From Rhodocollybia butyracea (taxonomy: Eukaryota; Basidiomycota; Agaricomycetes; Agaricales; Omphalotaceae): a stretch of DNA of 64,000 nt. The translations under genes and the position numbers were made by a program. The notes beneath the pieces are model-generated. The model did no database searches, was not told where the DNA came from, and saw only the letters and a list, made by a program, of their open reading frames with translations. Location: NCBI GenBank assembly GCA_015501585.1, contig JADNRY010000031.1, positions 124,001 to 188,000 of the forward strand. Reading direction: 5' to 3'. This document shows, one piece after another, positions 32,575 to 43,500 of this stretch; position 1 is the first letter of the stretch, and the number at the start of each line of letters is the position of its first letter.

Positions 32575-32745
32575 CGGTCAAGCTTATTGCTGCTTTATCT
32601 CGGGTGCTTCGCCAGTCAAGGTGTTAACTGGTCGATGTACATATGAGTAGATTAAGACAACTCTCGAAGTAATGGCTTCAAACAAATTCCAGTAATTCGA
32701 GGTTCTCTGGACGTTATGATTTACTGTAAACCTGTAGATGCTCAA
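32575..32745 (+). pseudogene. Fragment of the PIF1 3' end
   Basis: TCAAGCTTATTGCTGCTTTA at 32579 matches the PIF1 QAYVALSRA segment (28198-28220). The final TCTGGACGTTATGAT-TACTGTAAACCTG (32710-32738) matches the PIF1 stop and 3' flank (28415-28442), with diverged sequence between. Only the last exons are represented. Confidence 0.65.
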
Positions 32746-32770
32746 CTTATAAACACCGCAACAGATTTCA

Positions 32771-34171
32771 TCATCTTCCTATCGAGCTCAAGTAGCTGGG
32801 TGGTTCGTTCGATAATCCCCTTGCCCAAGAGGAATCCCTGTCCTGTTCGAGGAGATCAATCTGCTCTCGCATTCGCGCCATCTCCAGTTGAATCTGCCGG
32901 TTTTCGTTTTGTACGTTCTGTTCAGTAGAGAGCCGATTGGGTCCTGACAGAGCGGAATTGACCATGGTCATGATCTGGAGACGCAGCCGGCCGGCCTCTT
33001 CCTCGAGTAGCTGTTGTCTCTCAGTGAGCTGAGGGGGTGGGGTGAAACTAACAGCTTGAGAAGTTTGCGCTCGAGAACTTGGGGTTCGTTCGGCAGCTGC
33101 CATATCATCCGTTCCTGCCGTGATTGCTATCGCGGGATGTGACCAAGCTTGAGGCGCACTCGGTGCGACCCGCGAAACGACCATCTTTTCACCGAAGGAA
33201 CTCGATTGAGGGGGAGAAAAGGAAGCCGTTTCACTTGTGCCTGTCATTCTCCGGGAGGTAAATGTTTTTTTTTTCGAGCTATGAATCGGGGGTTCGCGTA
33301 TTTCAGTAAAGGGGGTGATGCCATTGTTACTCCGGTTTCCAACACCGATAAGAGCTGCGAACGCAAAAGATGCGTTAGGGGAGGAGTCCTTTGAGCTAGA
33401 CATATCCTCCGCCCCGCGCTTTGCGGCCCGACGGCTAATACATAGAACTGCCAATACTGCACCAAGGATGGTAAGAGGAAGAATGGTTCCAAGGGTCGCT
33501 CCGATGACAATAGAGCTATTTGTATTTTTAGAGCTCGAATTAGTTTCGGTAACAGTGACACTAATACCGAGAGAAAAAGCTTCAGTGCTGGGATCTGCCA
33601 GAGAAGAAAATTTTACCAACGTAGGAGTAGTGGAAGTTGTGCAGCTTGATGACCCAGAACTTGTTGATGTCCCGGAGCTTGTTGCGTCAACAGCATTGAG
33701 AACTGTGCTGTTGAAGAAAACTGCACTATCAGCACTGTTGCCATCTATAGCCTGGATAATATGCGGTCTAAGGAGTTGGTCAAATAAAATTTAAAGTCGC
33801 TCCCGGCGGGATATGATTTACCCAACGAGAATGAAGACAGTATTTAAAGTGCCATTTAAAGAGCTAGTGCCATTTACCTGAAGCGAAAGCACTTTGTTGA
33901 GGACACCACCGCTTCCCAATGCCAGTGCGTTGAACCAAAAACTGTTCGTATCACTAGCATTTCAGTCCCACGCTAAAGAAACAGGGGCAAATATGGGTGG
34001 ATTTTGTTCGATGGTTATCTTGAATGCGGATACGGCCGTCGCAAGAAGAATATGAAGACTATGAACAAATAGACAGATTAGCTTCACAAAAATTGAATCA
34101 AAGACGAAGCAGTATACGCAAGGGTAAGAGAGTACATTGGCAAGAAATGCATGCATGCGGGATCTCAACAA
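32771..34171 (-). CDS. Single-pass membrane protein with Ser/Thr-rich ectodomain
   Basis: Plan of a basidiomycete cell-surface protein: N-terminal hydrophobic segment LHILLATAVSAF, an ectodomain starting ITIEQNPPIFAPVSLAWD and NASDTNSFWFNALALGSGG, and a Ser/Thr-rich stem (DATSSGTSTSSGSSSC). One transmembrane helix, SIVIGATLGTILPLTILGAV (about 33,440-33,520), precedes a basic RRAAKRG stop-transfer and a long cytoplasmic tail. The tail has a coiled-coil-like LTERQQLLEEEAGRLRLQ and ends in the PPSYLSS motif at 32,780. The reading has an in-frame TGA at 33962-33964 between SLAWD and NASDTN, where relatives usually have Arg, so CGA to TGA is possible. An intron at about 33785-33835 joins ILVG to PHIIQAIDG. 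The exact start is uncertain. Function unknown; a signalling or wall-sensor role is only a guess from layout. Confidence 0.55.
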
Positions 34172-34822
34172 TTGCTTTTTGAAGTGAGTGTAGGCGCCTA
34201 GCGAAAGATGGAACTACTAATGGTTTAATGACTTGATCCTTGCAGTGGTGGGGCCAATACATGTATCGGTCTCACAGATTGTGGCATTGCGGTCATTGTC
34301 GGGAAAGTCAGAATAATGTGCTCGATGCTAAAAACAAGAAAATCTTGACAGTTTCGCTATCAGTTTCGAATCCAAAGGCAGTTCATCTAATTGATATTCT
34401 TGATGTTTCTCGATATTTGCATGAAGCAGTTCAAAGTATAAAATATAGATCGACTGTTGATTGGGTTGCTCTTCTACGAAGCCAAGATACGATGATAGAG
34501 GCTGAGGACCATTTTCGCAAGATTGATTAGACCTCTCCCGTTCTTCTATTCCGCAGAGTAAATTTGTGGGTGTTAGGCAAAGCCAGTGTTCGTCCTGTAT
34601 CAGTATCCGTGCTCCTGGATTAGTTGTACCTGGCGACGGTAACGCGAACCTACGAGGGCAGCCAGCGACGGAGTCGGAGCATTTGAACTTCATTGATTTC
34701 CGACCTGGTTCAAGTTGGAAAGACCGGGAATCGATCTCATGGTTGATGTCGTGGCTATGTTAAGGTTTTAACTTTAGGCGCCTTCAGCGTCTAACATTTA
34801 CTGCAGTCTCTCACCTCGAAGC
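34172..34822. other. Intergenic, no gene recognised
   Basis: Frames on both strands up to 121 codons show no family features. It includes the promoter side of CCZ1. Confidence 0.25.
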
Positions 34823-37134
34823 ATGAGTACTGACAGAATTCCTCCAAACCTCTCCTATCTTACGATTTACAACCCCACTCTACGCCCATCTATTTCTATT
34901 CCGGATGATGAGGATGCGGAGGAACAGGCCCAAATTTTGTTCTATACGTCGAAAGAACGCGCAGTATCGCGCGACCGGATGCTGCGTCAAGTAGGACTGG
35001 CGAAGGCTTTGGTCAACTTTTCCGAGTAAAACCATGACTTTCGCTAGCCATGTTCTCATTAATAAATACCTCGTTTGCAGGATGTTCAATTCCGATGAGG
35101 GATGCGAGAATATCCACTCGCAAACGCGACGCATGGTGATGGTCTTCCCGGAACCTGATTTTTGCATACATGCAGTATGTCTGACCATTTTGTATCGGCT
35201 GGAGAAGTGAATTGATTCAGTAGGAAGGGAGTGGAACTTGCAAAGACATCCAGAGCGACATCTTCGTCCAAATCTAAAGGCAAGGAGAAGGGCGAGAAGG
35301 GTGTCAAGGGCATCTTGAAAGGGAAAGATAAAGAAGTTTCGCATCCGAGTTATGACTATAGCGATGCTTCGGTGATTGACCAAGCTTTGCGAGCTGATAT
35401 CCTAAGAGGATACGAACAATTCAAAGTGCGTATCATACGGCTTTTGGCGACTGCGCTGAACCCGTCTTTTGCAGTTAGCCCATGGGTCATTTACATCTAT
35501 TCTATCTACAATCGGACAACAAGCATTAGAACTACAACTAGAAAGATTCTTTACCGTATGGGCATGGTCATGGAATCTAGAGGATAGTTTGGATTTTGCT
35601 CGACACCTTGGTGCGTACTGCTGTGCATGTATCTCATCTCGCAGTTTACTGAACAGCGATACAGGTATTCCACTGCATCCAATGCATCGTAACATTCTTC
35701 CATTACTAGATACCCTTTCCACCGATATACCCGATGCTATTCCAATAGCTGTCATTTCGAGTCATGTAATACCCTCCTCTCGTTTTTCAGAAAATGGACT
35801 CCCCGTATCCCTTACTCGGTATCTTTTAAAGCTCATACCTCCCTCTCCGGCAAGTTTACCCTCGTCGCCACCTATTCCCTCGACTACACTAGATGGTACA
35901 TTACGCCCAAAACGACCCCCAGATCCTGCTTCGAACCAAGCTGAGAAAAAGATCCCAGCGGATGACCCGTCACGATCTAACTTCATGGGCATGAATATGG
36001 ATGTCCGTAGATGGAGCTGGTTGAATTTCGGAAAGAACGGAAAGCCTGTAGACGGTACAAAGGAGACAGAGGCGAAAGAACCGGATGAAACTCAAACAGA
36101 TACGAAAACTAACGCTGAACGTTCGTCTGTTTCTGACAGAGAAGCGGCTCACGCCCAATTCAAGAACCCTGACGCGGATATAAATCAGAGTGCTTTGGAC
36201 GACGCGATGGCTTCGGAGCATGTTATCCCAGATGAATCACCTTCCTCGGAGGTTCGGCCTGAACCAGAAAAGGGATACTTCACTACTTCTGAGTTGGACA
36301 ATGTCAGTATTGTGTCCGGCGTTGACATTGACCTCGACATCCCCTCCTCGTCTCCGGAAATGAGATCGCGTTCATCCTCACCAGCGCCCCTACGGGATTT
36401 CATGACATCCACTGTATACCTTGCAGAAGAAACTAGTCCGCTGGATACTAGAAAAAGGAAGATCCACTACCTTACGGTCCGTTGCACTCGTGCTAGCATT
36501 TGTACCTTTTCTAATTGTGACGTGTAGAAACGCTCATTCTTAATCGCTCTCATTGGCTTGAACGAGAACGATGAAAAATTCAATTCAGATGTACTGCGTC
36601 AATTCTCCAGAAAGGTTGACGAGGTCTTGGAAGCCATTGGGACGATTCTAGATGAAGAAGCTCTGAAGAGGTTAGTTTTATTCCACGGAGAAACTCTTAT
36701 CGATGTTTATACTTTCCTCAGTTCCACCGAAACAATCCCCTCGTTGACAAAGATCCTACAGCCGAAAGATCGACATATCTTTGCTCGGGACCAAGCACCT
36801 TTTTCAGTTCACAGTGATTCCGAACATTTTGCTTCAACCTCGATACATCTATTCAATGCCCAGGCTTTACTGCAGAGGTTCGTCGAAATATCTCGTTCTA
36901 CAAGATCATAAGCTGAGTTTGAGTTTCTCAAATGTTAGTGATCGTGGCATACAGGAGGTGTTTTCGCGAGGCCAGAGTCCTCAGCATTGGCATATTGGTC
37001 GTAATGTAGGCCAGGGAACTTTCAATAGTGGAGAGATGTATATGGAAGTGTTCAGAAAGGAGACTAGTTTGAGTGATGTTGATAACGTTTTGACTGGGGC
37101 CATACGAAGGATGGAAGAAGATGTCATGCCATGA
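34823..37134 (+). CDS. CCZ1: Vacuolar fusion protein CCZ1
   Basis: Partner of Mon1 in the guanine nucleotide exchange factor that activates the Rab7-type GTPase Ypt7 on late endosomes and vacuoles. The longin-type N-terminus reads IPPNLSYLTIYNPTLRPSIS, DDEDAEEQAQILFYTSKE, RAVSRDRMLRQVGLAKALVN, then RRMVMVFPEPDFCIHA and, after an intron, GVELAKTSR. The middle reads RADILRGYEQFKLAHGSFTS and HGSF...LQLERFFTVWAWSWNLE. A long disordered, acidic insert follows (about 35,840-36,420), then STVYLAEETSP, a second longin-like segment and the C-terminal SPQHWHIGRNVGQGT with EMYMEVFRKETSLSDVDNVL, stop at 37134. About seven short introns; the acceptor before GVELAK is GGAAG at 35228. The product is roughly 640 residues. 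Confidence 0.85.
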
Positions 37135-38080
37135 AGTACTGTATGCATGGAATACGCATGAGATGTTGGATGGGATACATAGATAATATCGAAATTACTA
37201 TGCTCAAGCTTTTGAGAACTTCTGATTGGACGAAGCACATCCAGGAAGATTCAGAACGACTTTAGTGTACCCCGCGATACCTCCGTATTTGTTCGTATCA
37301 CCATACACACTTGGACTTCGTATCTCTCGCTTTGACATCACTAGCTTCGTATACGCCGCGCTCGGGATATATGCAGTTCATACCAGATCGCACTTACAGC
37401 GTTTTCAAGCCACCTCATTTGCTCCTATATCGACTGAGGTGAGGTTGGGCCTGTAACAGTACACTTCGTTTACTTGCTAACGCTGGTTGAGTATTGATAT
37501 AGTTCAACTCCCACACCATCGCAGGTGATCTTTTCGCCCAATACAGCCTGTGTTTATGGGTGGTAGTATCTTTGGATATACTATGACGGAGATATGGCAG
37601 GACGATACACTCGCTCGAGGCATTAGCGTTTTAGCTAGCGCTCCTTCGGAGATGAGCATGAGGTAGGCTCAGCTCCCGTTTGTCCTTGTGGTTCAAGAAC
37701 GCCCAAGCAAGTGGCGATTGAGATCTCTCCAGCATCAGAATCACCGAGCTCTCTTCCTAGGAGCCGTTGGGTATAACAGTTAGCCGTAGGTCTTTTGTGA
37801 GTGAGTGTAACTGGCGACGTGCCAGGAGGAAAGTTAATCGGAGTCCCATCAACTGTCTAGAGATACAGCTTCTCGAATGAGCCAACTGAAGCGCAAGTAC
37901 CATTGTAGCATTTCGGTCCAGCGCGTCCCTAGATGAAATACTGTCCACTTGTTAGAGAAATCCTGAGAAATCGTTATACTTAAGACACACTCGGAGTGTA
38001 ACAAGGAAGAGCCGATGGATAAATGGCCACCGTTTGTAGAGTCCGAAATATTTTCTCGTATGTTATACAACTTGGATGTA
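37135..38080. other. Intergenic, no gene recognised
   Basis: A short reading at 37553-37663 (MGGSIFGYTMTEIWQDDTLA...) has protein-like composition but no family. The rest is without features. Confidence 0.25.
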
Positions 38081-38290
38081 CTAGTAGAAAAGGAGTTGAG
38101 CAAGTTCCAGCTTTTGGCTATCTTTCCAGGTGTGCCGAGCGATAGTGATATGAGCAAATGTGCCTCCGAGGCGAACGGCATTGGTCAGGGAGAGAATAGT
38201 GGTGCATGAGTGAGTTTTATCAAAGGTAGACAAAAGATCTCGCGTCTCATTTAAGATCGCCCTGCGCCAATGAATTTGCTTTTCCACTTG
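38080..38290 (-). repeat. Third, partial relative of the duplicated unknown sequence
   Basis: The minus strand reads FAHITIARHTWKDSQKLELA, clearly related to LQLTIARHTPWKDS...LELA at 31.5 kb. Only about 200 bp are recognisable. Confidence 0.45.
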
Positions 38291-38369
38291 TCAACTGAAT
38301 GATGGTGCCAACACGGATGCAAAGAGTGATATGGAAAATAATTAAAACTATCCATCGCGCTCTTGGTTA

Positions 38370-38450
38370 GGGCCTGACCGGGAATTGAACCCGGGACCTC
38401 GTCGAAAGCGTAAACCCTAACAACGAATCATACTCCTAGACCATCAGGCC
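38370..38450 (-). tRNA. tRNA-Pro (anticodon AGG) with a 9-nt intron
   Basis: The minus strand folds into a complete cloverleaf. The acceptor stem GGCCTGA pairs with TCAGGCC and the discriminator is C. The D-arm is GTCTAGGAGTATGAT and the anticodon stem CGTTG pairs with CGACG. The loop TT-AGG-G is followed by the intron TTTACGCTT and then T. The T-arm CCGGGTTCAATTCCCGG completes it. The intron sits one base 3' of the anticodon, the canonical place. A TTTT run about 23 nt past the 3' end (near 38343-38346) can serve as the Pol III terminator. Confidence 0.95.
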
Positions 38451-38567
38451 GTGGTTACAAGCCATTCAAGCTGGTGTTTGACGTAGTAGTGTTGGAGCCA
38501 ATCCTGGTTAGTAATCCAATCCTTTTGTTATATTCCGTAGTACTTTCACTTTCACTTGAACCACCAC

Positions 38568-39969
38568 GATGGCCTCTTCTTCTTCAGAAGCGCAACTCAA
38601 ACACGAAATAGCAAGACTCACAGGTACGAATTCTCTTATTGTATGAGATAACAATCCCATAAGCTTTGTAGCCTCCATCAACATGCACAAATCGACCTTA
38701 TCGACTCGCCCAGCAACAGGATACCGAAGCAACTCGTACGTCAATCCAAACTACAAGCCCGCCAACAAATATGTACGTGCCCCGACTCGGCGCCCCAACG
38801 GACTTCTCTCCATCCGAACCAGCTTTCAACGACATCGACAACACTAGCCAAAGAAGTCGTCTTAAATGGCGTTGCTTTTCAATCTTCTGGCCGCTCACTA
38901 GTTCGCAAAGACCGTGAGCTATTTCCTCTTTCTTCCACCAGATCTAAACTTCTTCCAGTCCCGAAATCCTCTTCCGCCCCGCCAACACCAGCAGCTCCAC
39001 CCTACAATCGAAAATCAGGACATCTTCTAGCAGCCAACCGTGTATACAAGCCAAAATCCTCGCGTGGCCGCAGAGGTGGGCTATCCAACCACAATATGAC
39101 CCTCACAAACGGTCGTAGACCCTATCAGTCCGTCTGGCCTTTGGATCTAGGCATGCGTTTTTATCTAACCTCCAGCAGAGCTAGACGAGCCCACAAGCGT
39201 ATGAAGTACTCCGACAAACAATGTCCCCGGTTCTCAACAACAGGTGCGCTGTCGTCCGTTCCAGACCAAGGCATATTCAGAGCAAATTTTCTCTGGACGA
39301 TATTTACCCATCAACGACCCTTGCTTTTTTTTTGTGTTCATTATAGGTTCCTGCTCACATGGCCTTACTTGCGCATACCAGCACGACCCCTCCAAGATCG
39401 CTATTTGCTGGAATTTTCTGCAAGATAACTGTCCCAACACTGCTGATACTTGCAACCTATCCCACGACCCCACGCCCCAACGTACGCCTCTCTGCCTCCA
39501 CTTCCTCAACAAAGGCCGTTGTACTCGTCCAAACTGCCTCTATCCGCATGTAAACGTGGGCGCTCGTCAGGGCATATGCCGCGACTTTGCTGTCCTAGGA
39601 TACTGCGATAAAGGTCTAGATTGCGACAAGCAACACGTTAGGGAGTGCCCGGATTTTGCCGAGAAGGGTACCTGCACTGTTAAGGGATGCAAACTTCCGC
39701 ATGTGATTCGAGCAAATCGCAACAGGAAGCCTGCGTCGACCTCTGGCACAACCTCTTCTCCTGAGACGACTGTTCCTGAAGGTGAATCTAGAGTGCAACC
39801 TGTATCCGCTGATGATGCCCAGTTGGGCGATGAGTATATATCACTGACTTTTAATGAGAGCGAAAGTGAAGCGAGCGATGGAGAGGAGGATGACGAGGAG
39901 GAGGAAGAGGAAGAACAGGAAGGTGATGATCCTGATGATGTAGACGATATATTGCCCGTCGTAGGGTAG
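38568..39969 (+). CDS. CCCH zinc-finger protein, ZC3H3-like (five fingers)
   Basis: Relatives (ZC3H3/Smicl) act in mRNA 3'-end processing and export in the nucleus. The start at 38568 (MASSSSEAQLKHEIARLT) leads by a 48-bp intron to a low-complexity basic segment. C-terminally there are five CCCH fingers in a row: CPRFSTTGSCSHGLTCAYQH, CWNFLQDNCPNTADTCNLSH, CLHFLNKGRCTRPNCLYPH, CRDFAVLGYCDKGLDCDKQH and CPDFAEKGTCTVKGCKLPH. An acidic tail (EEEEEEEQEGDDPDD) follows, stop at 39969. One C appears missing in the CCCC run at 38780-38783, and the exon join near 38,920-38,945 is also one base off. The finger exon (39353 on) is unbroken. A piece of its 3' flank recurs at 45.7-45.9 kb. Confidence 0.8.
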
Positions 39970-40550
39970 TAACTTATATATGTATCTTTGTATCTTGTGC
40001 ATGTATCTGAACATGAAAACTTTTCTTTCCAAATCGCTGTTCGAATCTCGAACTTCTAAGAGCTCTATCTTTCAGGTGCTTATATATAGTACATATGAAG
40101 CTCAAGCATCTCATCCTGCCCCAAAGGCGTTTCTCCGTTGTCGTTATCGTTGAAGAAGTAAATAGGCGCGCAATGCGATCATGATCTTTTCGATTCCACA
40201 AGAAATTGAAGAATGATCAAAAATCTAATCCTCGTTGCATTTTGCAGCTTCACTTGAGTTCACTTGCCCTTTGAATTTTATGTGAAACCCAAGCAATTTA
40301 CTATTTAGACGCGACACCGGTACTTATCGCCTGGCCTTTTTGGTGCAGGACGATATCTACATGGCAGTGTTTGTTTGATGAACGCTGAAGCTGTCTTCTA
40401 CACCTTGCGGTGGATACCCACGGCACATATTACTGGCGCAATATGTGTAGCGTGGAACCCGGCTGTTTCTGAACTGGACCGCGCCGGTTAACCTACCTAC
40501 CTACCTGCGGTAACCTACCTACCTTTACTACCGTTCTACTACGCTAACCA
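39970..40550. other. 3' flank of the CCCH gene and promoter of the DUF6535 gene
   Basis: 39975-40120 is repeated at 45,715-45,915 (TGTATCTTTGTATCTTGTGC and later GCTCAAGCATCTCATCCTG). The second part has the coding end of the short-chain dehydrogenase on the minus strand, so here it is a dead fragment of that gene. A (CTAC)n microsatellite lies at 40489-40525, just before the ATG at 40551. Confidence 0.5.
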
Positions 40551-43500
40551 ATGGGGCAAGCTTCTAAAGCTTCTTTTGACAATAATCAACCTGGGCTAGA
40601 CTATTCAGAGGAGATGCTCTTGCTCATGCGTAGTATGCATTCCATGATGCAGGCGCGCGAGGAGCGTGAGGCTTCCATACTGCGATCCAGTCCAGGCCCC
40701 GCCCATCCAGCTTCCACGCCGGTAACATCTCAGCTAACAAGCAATATTCAAGGAAACTCCTCCCTAGTTGCTCACATTTCATCCGGGAACTTGTCGGTTG
40801 AATCTCTGGGTGTCACTGAGGATCATACGATCCAACCTTCTACACCAGCAGAGTTTTCAACGCTACCTCGTGCAGAGAGTGTACTGGAGGAGTCTTTAGG
40901 TGTGGACGAAGGTTCTCATGGTGTATCTGCACACCCCTCGCCCCAGATCCAAGTGGCAACTGCAACGGAATCTACATCTACGCACCAAGCTGGCGTTCAC
41001 ACTGCTCGAGCACCAGATCAACCAAATAATGCTCTCCCCGTTCAGGCATCCGATCTGGCCGGTCAAGGCGCCAAAAACGGCCCTTTCAAGGCTCATCGGT
41101 GTTGTTGTAAAGGGGGAAAATTCAGATACAAGCTACGCTCATCCTCCAAATGTGGGGACAAAAGCACACCAGAGGGTAGAGATGGGTAAAGCCCTGGGTC
41201 AACAACCCGATGGAGTCTCATTCCATAAAACTAGGTACTTATATACTATACAATTGTATACTACACTACATAAGGGAATTGACTTGCTTTAAGTCCAGGC
41301 AAGTCATGTAAAGTCATTATGAGTCATTTAGAATCATTGCACAGTCAATGACTCAATGCACAGTAACTATGTACTACAAATGAGTCAATGCAATATTGAC
41401 ACACTATGACTCCAGTCCATATGAGTCAGTCCAGGTTTGTACACGGAGGCACTTGCAAATATTCCAATCCAAATTCCTACACACCCCCTCAAGTGTCAAA
41501 GTGTACAACAATAAAAATTAATAGACACACAAAAGAATATCAGGTATGTTTTAACACCCCCTGATTCATAAGTTGGTAAGAATAAAAATTCTACCATGCA
41601 AAGTCAATATCATCGGCATAGTGAGCTTTGCTTTCCTTCTCAAGGTCGGGACATTCAGATTTGTAATGGCCCTTCTTCTGACAATAAAAACAAGTAACCT
41701 GAGATTTGGGACGTCTCCTGCCAGTAAATGCAGCAGATGCACCCTCCAATACAGGGTTTCCGACATCAGATTGTGGGAGAGAATCCTGCCTAGTCTCCTC
41801 ATTCAACAATCTAGTAATAACATGCTCATACGTGAGCATTCCGGGTGAGGTTGAATCAAAGTTGATAATGACAGCACTATATTCTGGGGTAATCCCATTG
41901 TCAGTGCCAAAATCCTATCCTGGTCATTCACATGTATTCCAGATTCCTCCATAATAAATGCCAAAGTCTGGATATGACCAATCCAACTTTGCATGCTTCT
42001 TGTTCCTTTCTTCTCTGTAAGGAATTTACGACGCAATGCCAAACTTGTTGCAAATCCACGGGCACGGTGGACATTCCTGAGATTATTCCAGATCTCCATA
42101 GGGTCACGGTCTCGCATATGTGACAATTGGCTGGGATCAACACGCATAATCATCATTGCCCTAGCTTCGGCCATTGCTGCAGAATCTCTAGCTCTCTTGG
42201 TAGATCCATATTCTGCCATAATTTCAGTTTCCGTCTTATCAGATCCATCTGATTTCTTTGGGTTAATGGTAATGCTAACTGCATTCCAAAGTTTCCTTTC
42301 AATAAGAGCAGCTTCCATCTGAATCTGCCATGTTTCGTAGTTGGTGTCATTCAATAGTGTAAAATGTAGCGGTGTAGTAGAAGCCATGATTACAATTCAA
42401 TATGGGTTCCAAATTTCGGGGTTCAGCTGGGGTGCAGAACACAACAAGTGCTACTTATACGTTGCGGGTTTGCGGTCACAAGATCAAATTTTGGTTCCGG
42501 GAATTCCAATTTCCCACGGCAATAGTCAATGTGAGTCACAATTTTGGTACAGTGCACTACCTGTGCAGTTGCGGGTTACGGTTACGGTCCAGATACTATT
42601 GCACTACCTGTGCAATCTGGATGGGTTTCGAGTTACGTCTGTTGCACTACCTGTGCAATCCGGGGGTTTCGGTTTCGGTTACCTCTGTTGCACTACCTGT
42701 GCAATCCTTACGGTAATATTACCTCTGTTGTACTACCTGTACAATCCTTACGGTAATATGGTTACGTGTGTTGCACACTCTCTGTGCAATCCGGGGTTAC
42801 GGTTATGCTGTTGCACACTTTCTGTGCAATCCGGGGTTACGGTGTGGTTGTACTACCTGTACAATCTCCACTTCAGTTATGGGTGCAGTGGTTGTACTAC
42901 CTGTACAATATCCACTTCAGTTACAGCTTTAATTGTGCTACCTGCACAGTCAAAGGTTCCAGGTCCAGTCAATGTACACACTGTACAAAGGCTGCAAGTT
43001 ACAAGGGTGGTATCGGGTTGTGTTGTTGTAAAGGGGGAAAATTCAGATACAAGCTACGCTCATCCTCCAAATGTGGGACAAAAGCACACCAGAGGGTAGA
43101 GATGGGTAAAGCCCTGGGTCAACAACCCGATGGAGTCTCATTCCATAAAACTAGGTACTTATATACTATACAATTGTATACTACACTACATAAGGAATTG
43201 ACTTGCTTTAAGTCCAGGCAAGTCATGTAAAGTCATTATGAGTCATTTAGAATCATTGCACAGTCAATGACTCAATGCACAGTAACTATGTACTACAAAT
43301 GAGTCAATGCAATATTGACACACTATGACTCCAGTCCATATGAGTCAGTCCAGGTTTGTACACGGAGGCACTTGCAAATATTCCAATCCAAATTCCTACA
43401 ATCGGTTTGGATTGAAAAAAGATCATGCAACGCGAGATCCTTTGGCAGGTACGTGAATAATATTTGCGTATTTGAATTTCATTTCAATGTTATTGATTAT

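Larger units (their letters stand above)
41100..43400 (-). mobile_element. Non-autonomous gag-only copia-type LTR retrotransposon (TR-GAG), 2.3 kb
   Basis: LTRs at 41100-41481 and 43021-43400 both start TGTTGTTGTAAAGG and end CCAAATTCCTACA (plus strand) and differ only by two G-run lengths. A 5-bp duplication ATCGG flanks the element. Gag lies on the minus strand and the polypurine tract TTGAGGGGGTG (41482-41492, minus) touches the left LTR, so the element reads right to left: 5' LTR, leader, gag, tract, 3' LTR. The 1.54 kb interior has no protease, integrase, reverse transcriptase or RNase H. Movement would need proteins from an autonomous relative not in this window. No standard primer binding site was identified next to 43020. 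Confidence 0.9.

Noticed and set aside
34328..34693. 121-codon minus frame between the membrane protein gene and CCZ1
   Set aside because: No domain, no splice support and ordinary composition. Treated as chance.
42553..42987. CRISPR-like array because of regular short palindromic repeats
   Set aside because: Repeats are only about 17 bp and variable, spacers are themselves repetitive, it lies inside an LTR element and the genome is eukaryotic.
42341..43099. A 252-codon plus-strand frame with repeated LHYLCN/ALPVQS peptides
   Set aside because: It runs opposite to gag through the hairpin array and the LTR edge. The peptide repeats are a by-product of the 42-bp DNA repeats.
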